Shown: piece by piece, positions 7,809 to 13,491 of the stretch | Numbering within the stretch: position 1 is the first letter of the stretch | Layout: each line of letters opens with the position of its first letter | Origin: an uncultured Treponema sp. | GTDB taxonomy: Bacteria; Spirochaetota; Spirochaetia; Treponematales; Treponemataceae | DNA length: 54,763 bases | NCBI GenBank assembly: GCA_946410085.1 | Contig: CAMJZA010000017.1 | Location: 1-54,763 of the forward strand | Direction of reading: 5' to 3' | Notes under the pieces: generated by a model | Told to the model about the DNA's origin: nothing | The model's database searches: none | Seen by the model: the letters and a program-made list of their open reading frames with translations, nothing else | Made by a program: the position numbers and the translations under genes

Positions 7809-8609
7809 ATGCGCTACAATGAACAGAAGCTTACAAGAAAATCAAGAATTTATTATCATGGGACATTAAGCAAAAGTGAAGAATCTAATGTCGAGAAAGC
7901 AAACTTTCCTTGGTATTTTGTAACAACAAGTTTTATGTATGCGATTAGGTATGCCCGAAAATTTGAAAATGATTTTGGAGCAGTACGAAAATATGTGTTA
8001 AATCAAGAGATAGATGTATTTAACGGCCAATCCAATTATGACTTAAAACGACTTAAAAACAATCTACTAGTAAATGAGGCTGAATGGGAAGATTTAGAAG
8101 ACATAATTGTTCTTAGAGATTGGACTCTTCTAGGTGAATCAAAACGAAAACTTGTAGCTGACACTTTGAAAAAGCTCGGTTATCAAGGTTTCTTTAACTA
8201 TGAAGCAACGGAGGATGATAACTGTAGGTTCGAGTATAATGAATACTATACAGTAGCTCCCTCCATTGGTCTTTTTGACAAATCGGTAATTACACAAATA
8301 GAAGTACTTACACCAGATAAATTTGGATTGGAAAGTAAAAAGTACAAAGAAGCTCATGAGCGAGAAATTGAATACAAAATTAAAACCATCCCTGTAATGA
8401 TGGACGAAGGAAAATCTGAGGAGGAAGTCCTTGAATACGTTTATCAAAGATGTCCAACCCTTAGGTGGGAAGAATTGCAAGAAAACAAGGAAATTATAAT
8501 GGCTTCTTATAATGACAATCTTTTTAGGGAAGTCTACAGGGAAGCATGTAAAACACGCAGACGAATAGATAATAGAGAAATTGACTGGTTGGGAAAAAAA
8601 CTCAACTAA
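7809..8609 (+). CDS. Possible ADP-ribosyltransferase-fold protein (island cargo)
   Basis: A 266-residue, AT-rich gene. The N-terminal 125 residues carry YYHGT (15-19), FVTTSFMYAIRYAR (about 37-50), then strands around VRKYVLNQEIDVFN and KLGYQGFFNYE. The order YHGT, then a T-S.xxxAxxYA helix, is what is seen in PARP/RES-like ART-fold proteins that use NAD. A matching catalytic glutamate cannot be assigned by eye. The remaining 140 residues are charged and helical and may bind nucleic acid or a partner. GAGGG lies about 12 nt before the ATG. It is followed by the left-end hairpin and an intact tnpB on the same strand, and is probably transposon cargo. Confidence 0.5.
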   Translation: MRYNEQKLTRKSRIYYHGTLSKSEESNVEKANFPWYFVTTSFMYAIRYARKFENDFGAVRKYVLNQEIDVFNGQSNYDLKRLKNNLLVNEAEWEDLEDIIVLRDWTLLGESKRKLVADTLKKLGYQGFFNYEATEDDNCRFEYNEYYTVAPSIGLFDKSVITQIEVLTPDKFGLESKKYKEAHEREIEYKIKTIPVMMDEGKSEEEVLEYVYQRCPTLRWEELQENKEIIMASYNDNLFREVYREACKTRRRIDNREIDWLGKKLN

Positions 8610-8654
8610 AAGAACTTAATTTTTTGAATACTTTCCTACTAACTAATTAGAAAC

Positions 8655-8689
8655 GAAAGAAGTCAGAACCGCAAATTCTGACTTCTTTC
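8655..8689 (+). other. tnpB left-end hairpin (copy C)
   Basis: A perfect 14-bp stem, GAAAGAAGTCAGAA with its complement, around a 7-nt loop. It lies 18 bp before tnpB. Compared with 5777-5810, the outer GAAAG/CTTTC and inner AGAA/TTCT parts are conserved, while two pairs between them have changed together. It may also act as a terminator for the ART-like gene, although no T tract follows. Confidence 0.65.
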
Positions 8690-8707
8690 TGAACACAACC
8701 AAAAGGA

Positions 8708-10021
8708 ATGTTTTTGATTATGTCTAATAAGTTAGTCTCTCAAGCAGAAACTCAGCACAGGGCGCTGAAATTACGAATCTATCCCACAAAAGAACAAGAA
8801 ATCCTCATCAACAAGACTTTTGGTTGCTGCCGTCAGATTTACAACAACCGCCTGTTTGAGCGGAACGAGTTTTATGAGAAGGTCATAAGAGCGGAACCTG
8901 ACAAGAAGAAGCAGAAGGCACTTTGGAAAACAGCACACTTCTCAAGCGAGAAAGAGATGAAGGAAAAATTCCCGTACCTTGCGGAAGTCTCTTCTCAGGC
9001 ACTTTGCTCGGCAACTATGTTCGCTGAGCAGGCATACAAGAACTTCTTTGCTTCAATCAAAGGAGCAAGGGCGGGAACACAAGTGGGAAAACCCAAGTTC
9101 AAGTCCAAGAAATCCCACGACTTCTCATACCGAGAATGTATGAATGTCAGTCTGGACTGGTCTGAGCGGACAGTGAAAGTTCCGAAACTCGGCAAAGTCA
9201 AGTTCCGTCATTCGGGAAACAAGAAGGGAAAACTCGATTTCTTTCTCTGTGATGGCGCAGAGTTGAAATCAATCACGATAAGGAAAAATCCTGCCGGAGA
9301 ATATTATGCGGTGCTGCTCTTTGAGCGTGAGTACTGCCATAAGGCAAAAGTGTACGAAGGTGACGAAAACCAAGTCATCGGACTGGACTTTTCCCCGGCG
9401 GATTTCTATATAGACTCGGACGGTTCGTCCGGTAAAGATTATGGTTATGTGGCGCACAAGCAGAAGAACTTGAAACAACTCACAAAACTGCAAAGACGTA
9501 TGATGAGGAAACAAGTTGGTTCTGCAAACCGGGAGAAAGCACGTGTAAAAGTCGCCCGCATGGAGCATTACATCGCAGAATGCCGTAACGACTGGATTGA
9601 AAAAGAAAGTAAACGTCTTGTCTCAACGTATCAAGTCATCGGAATCGAGGACTTGAACTTGAAAGGCATGATGAGGTTCTCCCGCAATGCAAAAAACTAC
9701 GGTGATGCCTCGTGGAGTACTTTTGTAAACAAGTTGCTTTGGAAATCATCGCTCAACGAGAACAACTGCCAAGTAATCAAGGCAGACAGGTTCTTTGCAA
9801 GTTCCCAAATTTGTCATTACTGTGGAGTTAAGAATCCAATCACAAAAGACCTGAGCGTCCGCAAGTGGACTTGTCCGAATTGCGGAGCAAAGCATATCCG
9901 TGATGTGAACGCCGCCATAAACCTAAAAGAAAACGCAATAAGACAAGTAGGGCAAGGAGTGTCCGAACTGAAGTCTGTGGAGAGTGTTGAAAGTCTTGCG
10001 ATGCTTGCATTGCAGGACTGA
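8708..10021 (+). CDS. tnpB: TnpB RNA-guided nuclease (IS200/IS605-type)
   Basis: An intact 437-residue TnpB. The N-terminal part has the HRALKLRIYPTKEQE motif. The RuvC-like residues are D227 (GLDFS), E314 (GIEDLNL) and D399 (RDVNAAINL). The zinc finger CHYCG...CPNCG lies between the last two. TnpB uses an omega RNA copied from the element's right end to cut DNA. No Y1 or serine transposase gene lies next to it. The start is uncertain: AAGGA abuts the ATG at 8708, and an in-frame TTG at 8714 has better spacing. The gene ends within the right inverted repeat of the island, so its RNA scaffold and the island end are the same DNA. Confidence 0.93.
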   Translation: MFLIMSNKLVSQAETQHRALKLRIYPTKEQEILINKTFGCCRQIYNNRLFERNEFYEKVIRAEPDKKKQKALWKTAHFSSEKEMKEKFPYLAEVSSQALCSATMFAEQAYKNFFASIKGARAGTQVGKPKFKSKKSHDFSYRECMNVSLDWSERTVKVPKLGKVKFRHSGNKKGKLDFFLCDGAELKSITIRKNPAGEYYAVLLFEREYCHKAKVYEGDENQVIGLDFSPADFYIDSDGSSGKDYGYVAHKQKNLKQLTKLQRRMMRKQVGSANREKARVKVARMEHYIAECRNDWIEKESKRLVSTYQVIGIEDLNLKGMMRFSRNAKNYGDASWSTFVNKLLWKSSLNENNCQVIKADRFFASSQICHYCGVKNPITKDLSVRKWTCPNCGAKHIRDVNAAINLKENAIRQVGQGVSELKSVESVESLAMLALQD

Positions 10022-10115
10022 GCATTCGGTGAAGCAGAAAATTTGACCGGTGACGGTCAGAATGCCTTCACACTATAAGTGCGTGAAGGGATAATTCCGT
10101 GTTTTAATATGACAC
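9950..10115 (+). ncRNA. Predicted omega RNA (right-end RNA) of tnpB
   Basis: In TnpB systems the guide RNA overlaps the 3' end of tnpB and the right end, with the guide copied from the DNA just outside. Here two hairpins (GACCG-GTGA-CGGTC, and CCTTCAC paired with GTGAAGG) follow the stop codon, and the element ends at 10099. The guide would begin TGTTTTAATATGACAC. The boundaries are inferred from position and structure only. Confidence 0.4.
9971..10099 (+). repeat. Right ~130-bp inverted repeat of the island
   Basis: It covers the last codons of the intact tnpB and its right end. Two hairpins are visible: GACCG-GTGA-CGGTC, and CCTTCAC paired with GTGAAGG. It ends in GGGATAATTCCG. The left partner is at 3083-3212. 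Confidence 0.7.
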
Positions 10116-10193
10116 GACGCTGTCATATTTTGCATGCCAGACTATATGCAGAATGACGCCGGGAATATCCCGGCACGAGAAGCGAGGTACGAC

Positions 10194-10829
10194 ATGGCAT
10201 TTGATTACAAGAAAGCGTACAGGGAACTCTACCTGCCGCCCCAAAAACCGCAGCTGCTGACGGTTCCCGAGATGCAGTTTGCCGCCGTCCGCGGAACGGG
10301 AAATCCGAACAGCAAAGACGGAGAATACAAGGCGGCCCTTGCCGTGCTGTATGCGATTTCCTACACCATCAAGATGAGCAGGACGGGCAGCCGCCGGATT
10401 GACGGTTACTTTGACTACGTGGTTCCGCCGCTGGAAGGCTTCTGGTGGCAGGACGGCAGTACCGGCATGGATTATGCGCGCAAGGATGCCCTCAACTGGA
10501 TTTCCGTCATCCGTCTGCCGGACTTTGTTACGCAGGCTGACTTTGCCTGGGCACGGGAAACGGCAGCAAAAAAGAAGGGGATTGACTGCTCCCGTGCGGA
10601 ACTGCTGCCCCTTGCGGAAGGCGATTGCGTTCAGATCATGCACATCGGCTCCTATGACGATGAACCTGCGGCCGTGCAGCTGCTGGACGACTTTGCCGCT
10701 GAAAACGGCTGGCAGCTGGATTTTTCCGCCGCACGGCTGCATCACGAAATCTACCTGAGCGACCCGCGCAAAAGCGCGCCGGAAAAACGGAAGACCGTCA
10801 TCCGGCATCCGGTCCGGAGGGCCTCATGA
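10194..10829 (+). CDS. GyrI-like small-molecule-binding domain protein
   Basis: 211 residues from the ATG at 10194, which has GAGG 7 nt upstream; a more distant in-frame ATG at 10134 lacks one. The sequence (FDYKKAYRELYLPPQKPQL, in part YRELYLPP; then FAAVRGTGNPN, YAISYTIKMS, YVVPPLEGFWW, and a C-terminal KRKTVIRHPVR) is that of the stand-alone GyrI-like family. Such domains bind hydrophobic or drug-like ligands. The stop overlaps the next start (ATGA), so the gene is translationally coupled to the DUF3781 protein. Confidence 0.85.
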   Translation: MAFDYKKAYRELYLPPQKPQLLTVPEMQFAAVRGTGNPNSKDGEYKAALAVLYAISYTIKMSRTGSRRIDGYFDYVVPPLEGFWWQDGSTGMDYARKDALNWISVIRLPDFVTQADFAWARETAAKKKGIDCSRAELLPLAEGDCVQIMHIGSYDDEPAAVQLLDDFAAENGWQLDFSAARLHHEIYLSDPRKSAPEKRKTVIRHPVRRAS

Positions 10830-11098
10830 AAGCCTGCAGCGACCTGCTCGAACACCTGTCCCGCCTGCACACGACGCCCCTTGGTGCAGAACGGATCCGG
10901 CGGAACCTCGGACTCGGCCCGGATGTTCAGGACCCTGTCGCCTGGTGCCGGGAGAAAATCTGCGCAGAGCATGCCGTCGTTTCCCGTGCCGGCAAGAACT
11001 GGTATGCGGCGGCCGGCGGCTGCATCATCACCGTCAATGCCGCAAGCCATACCATCATCACGGCGCACAAGGCATGCGCAGGAGCTGTACATGACTGA
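10826..11098 (+). CDS. DUF3781 family protein
   Basis: A 90-residue protein. The LSRLHTTPLGAERIRRNLGL segment (in part LHTTPLGAERIRRNL), then WCREKI, RAGKNWY and ITVNAASHTIITAHK are the hallmarks of DUF3781. The family's function is unknown. It overlaps the GyrI-like gene by 4 bp and the SAP-domain gene by 8 bp, so the three form a tight operon. Confidence 0.85.
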   Translation: MKACSDLLEHLSRLHTTPLGAERIRRNLGLGPDVQDPVAWCREKICAEHAVVSRAGKNWYAAAGGCIITVNAASHTIITAHKACAGAVHD

Positions 11099-11789
11099 AC
11101 GGGACAGGGAAGGCCGGCCGCCGTTCGACCGGATACAGTCGTTTGCCGAATTCTCGCAGTACTACTGGTACCGCGAAGAGCTCCGGCAGATCTGCAGGCA
11201 GCTGGGAATCGACGCATCGGGCATGAAGGCAGAACTCAACCGCAGCATCGAAGCCTACTTCACAGGAACACTGATTCCGCCGAAGACGCGCAAACGGGCA
11301 CGCCCCCGCCGCAGACCGGACGCAGCCGCAGACACAGCGGATAGTGCCGCAGCCGCGGACGGCCCGCTCAGCCTGGACACCGGCCTCATCGCATGCGATT
11401 TCCGCTTCAGCCAGAGATTCCGCGACTTCTTTTCTGAACAGACGGGAATCAGGCACTTCAGGTTCAATGCGGATATGGTTGCCACGGCAAAGAAAGTAAA
11501 GGAGGATCACGACGAATCGTTCACCCTCGGCGACATGCTCGACGTCTTTTACGGGCGCAAAAGCTATGCCCGCTATGACAAGGTATCGCTCCAGTGGAAC
11601 AGGTTCGTCAGGGACTTCTGTGCCGATCCCGCTGCTGCGCAGTACCCGGACAGGCTCAAGGCCGCCGCATGCCTCTGGCGGGAAGTGCGCAGTTCAACAC
11701 GGGAAAAGGTATATACCCCTGCACTGCTGGAAATATATGCAGACAAGCTTGCAGCGTTCACCGGACGAAATCGCAGTCTTCGGCGATGA
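11091..11789 (+). CDS. SAP-domain / DUF6434-like protein, C-terminus altered
   Basis: The start at 11091 (MTERDREGRPPFDRIQSF) is chosen because GGAGC precedes it and it overlaps the previous stop; 232 residues. Residues about 25-60 form a SAP-like helix pair (LRQICRQLGIDASGMKAEL, in part LGIDASGMKAEL). A basic linker follows (PPKTRKRARPRRRP), then a DUF6434-type domain with CDFRFSQRFRDFF and the YARYDKVSLQWNRF run. The last 30 residues (from about VYTPALLEIYADKL) are remains of a HAD phosphatase in this frame, so the original C-terminus has been lost or replaced. It probably binds DNA. Confidence 0.75.
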   Translation: MTERDREGRPPFDRIQSFAEFSQYYWYREELRQICRQLGIDASGMKAELNRSIEAYFTGTLIPPKTRKRARPRRRPDAAADTADSAAAADGPLSLDTGLIACDFRFSQRFRDFFSEQTGIRHFRFNADMVATAKKVKEDHDESFTLGDMLDVFYGRKSYARYDKVSLQWNRFVRDFCADPAAAQYPDRLKAAACLWREVRSSTREKVYTPALLEIYADKLAAFTGRNRSLRR

Positions 11790-11934
11790 CTTCAATGACA
11801 TCGGCATGCTCAGGCTCTGCGGCAGGGGCATTGCCATGGAAAACGCCATTGCCGAAGTAAAGCAGGCTGCCGACGAGATATGCCTTTCGAACGGACAGGA
11901 CGGGGGTGCCCGCTGGATTGCGGCTCAGCTCTGA
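11696..11934 (+). pseudogene. HAD (Cof-type) phosphatase C-terminal remnant
   Basis: Three frames together spell the end of a Cof-type HAD hydrolase: a TGKG lysine motif near 11699, then TPALLEIYADKLAAF in the frame of the SAP-domain gene, then SPDEIAVFGDDFNDIGML (11754 onward), with a GIAMENAIAEVKQAADE helix and a stop at 11934. The GDDFND metal-binding motif is intact. Two frameshifts and the loss of the N-terminal two-thirds make it non-functional. It now supplies the tail of the upstream SAP-domain reading frame. Confidence 0.75.
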
Positions 11935-11949
11935 CGCCCCTTACGCAGT

Positions 11950-12399
11950 TCAGCCCTGCGAAAGCCGCTTCAGCAGTTCCGCACGCAGGAACTCGTAGCG
12001 GAGCCGTTTTTCTTCCTTTGCAAAGTGCACGGAGCGGAACTGCTCGGGATTGTCCTCATAGCACAGTTTTTCCGCCCCGAACTGCTCGCTGGTCAGGTCA
12101 AACACGCACTCGCCGCCGTCCGCCGGAACGACATTGTAGCAGTGGTAGTTCCCGCCGTCCCGCAGGATGCCGTAAACCCTGCCGCCGAAAATATCCTGCG
12201 CAAGGAACGCCGTTATGGAACACTGGCCGAGCGTCGGGTTTTCCTGCGTCCAGTCCTGCCGCATCCGCGGGGCGCAGGTCTGTGCGCACCAGAGTTCCTT
12301 CAGCAGGTCGTACAGGCAGCGGGGATCCCTGACCTTTGAAAACGCCGGATCCACCGGTCCGCAGTCCACATGCTCCCATCCGTAAAATACATAGCTCAC
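11950..12399 (-). CDS. YunG-like protein
   Basis: 149 residues from a GTG at 12399. GGAGG lies 7 nt upstream on the minus strand, whereas no ATG fits without a long nonsense leader. The core motifs LYDLLKELWCAQTC, NPTLGQCSITAFL, IFGGRVYG, HCYNVV and FDLTSEQF match the YunG family, where the conserved Cys in GQC and the His may form a papain-like pair. Its biochemical role is unknown. It converges with the SAP-domain operon and diverges from the SMP-30 gene. Confidence 0.75.
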   Translation of the reverse strand: MSYVFYGWEHVDCGPVDPAFSKVRDPRCLYDLLKELWCAQTCAPRMRQDWTQENPTLGQCSITAFLAQDIFGGRVYGILRDGGNYHCYNVVPADGGECVFDLTSEQFGAEKLCYEDNPEQFRSVHFAKEEKRLRYEFLRAELLKRLSQG

Positions 12400-12566
12400 A
12401 GGCTCTTCCTCCAATCGGTTTTCCCGTAATAGAATGGCAGCCTCAGTATAGCATACGTTTGCGTTTTTGTAGACACGGGCAGTGTAGACTCGGAAAGGCA
12501 AACGGTACTGAGCACCGTTGCACAAAGCACAGGATGGTGCTAGGATGACTGCGGAAGGAGCAGGAC

Positions 12567-13439
12567 ATGCAGGAATACGTTGCAGAAGTTTTTTCGGAAG
12601 AACGCTACGAACTCGGAGAGTCACCGTTCTATGACCCGCGCACCGGAACGCTCTCCTGGGTTGACATCATCCCGGGAACGTTCTACACGCTCGGCGCAGA
12701 CGGAAAGGGCGCGGAGAGCCGGTATGACTTCGGCCAGGCCATCGGGGCTGCCGTTCCCGCAGAAAAGCCCGGAAGCTATGCCGTCGCCGGGACGGACGGG
12801 ATTTACCTGTATGCGGACGGCCGCTCACAGCCCGTAACGGGCCTGAGCGCCTATTACGAACCCTACCAGCGCTCAAACGATGCAAAGGCAGATCCGGCAG
12901 GCAGGCTCTGGTTCGGTTCCTCCGTCGCCGACGGATACACCGCGGAGCACGAGGCGTGCGGAAACCTCTTCTGCCTGGACGGCGGGACGGTCACCTGCAG
13001 GCAGGCCGGAACAAAAATCTCCAACGGAATGGCATGGAGCAGCGACCGCACGAAGTTCTTCTTTTCCGACTCGCTCTGCCACGCCGTCTTCTCCTACGAC
13101 TACGACCTGGAAAGCGGCTCCATTACAAACCGCAGGGTCCTCTTTCCCGTCGAAGACGGCGTTCCCGACGGGATGTGCATAGATGCGGAAGACTGCCTGT
13201 GGGTCGCCGTCTGGGGCGGAAGCCGCATAGAACGGCGCAGCACGAAAGACGGCAGCCTCCTTGCGCGCATACGGGTCGATGCAGCGCACGTCACATCCTG
13301 CTGCTTCACCGGCAGCGGCGAACCGGGCAGGCTGTTCATCACCAGCTCTGCCCGCGGCCTGAGCGGCAAGCACGACGGCTGCCTCTTTACCTGCACGGTC
13401 AATGCAAAAAGTGCGGGGACGGATTTCGCACGGCTGTAA
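12567..13439 (+). CDS. SMP-30/gluconolactonase family protein
   Basis: 290 residues with a six-bladed propeller pattern of the SMP-30/regucalcin family. ELGESPFYDPRTGTLSWVDI supplies the first metal-ligand Glu (ESP). RSNDAKADPAGRLWFG (the NDAK motif) gives the Asn and Asp region, then KISNGMAWSSDRTKFFFSDS supplies the next Asn, and VPDGMCIDAEDCLWVAVWG the catalytic Asp. These enzymes hydrolyse sugar lactones using one divalent metal. GGAAGGAG is 6-8 nt before the ATG. No signal peptide, so cytoplasmic. It may work in pentose or aldonate use, which fits the xylosidase at 23.7 kb, but there is no direct link. Confidence 0.88.
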   Translation: MQEYVAEVFSEERYELGESPFYDPRTGTLSWVDIIPGTFYTLGADGKGAESRYDFGQAIGAAVPAEKPGSYAVAGTDGIYLYADGRSQPVTGLSAYYEPYQRSNDAKADPAGRLWFGSSVADGYTAEHEACGNLFCLDGGTVTCRQAGTKISNGMAWSSDRTKFFFSDSLCHAVFSYDYDLESGSITNRRVLFPVEDGVPDGMCIDAEDCLWVAVWGGSRIERRSTKDGSLLARIRVDAAHVTSCCFTGSGEPGRLFITSSARGLSGKHDGCLFTCTVNAKSAGTDFARL

Positions 13440-13491
13440 GGGGGAGGCGGGCTTGATCCTGCCCGGGGCGCCCGCCGGCAGCCGTCAGCCC

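Larger units (their letters stand above)
3083..10099. mobile_element. AT-rich mobile island bounded by tnpB-tail inverted repeats
   Basis: About 7 kb of DNA that is visibly richer in A and T than both flanks. Its two ends are inverted copies, about 130 bp long and roughly nine-tenths identical, of the last bases of tnpB plus its right end (3083-3212 and 9971-10099). The hexamer TGTTTT touches both outer edges (3077-3082 and 10100-10105), which could be a target duplication. Inside, in order: a tnpB 3' scrap, a 211-residue gene, an IS1595 element, a 205-residue gene, a tnpB 5' scrap, a second copy of the 211-residue gene, a second IS1595 element, an ART-like gene and an intact tnpB. Whether it moved as one unit is an inference. 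Confidence 0.6.
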
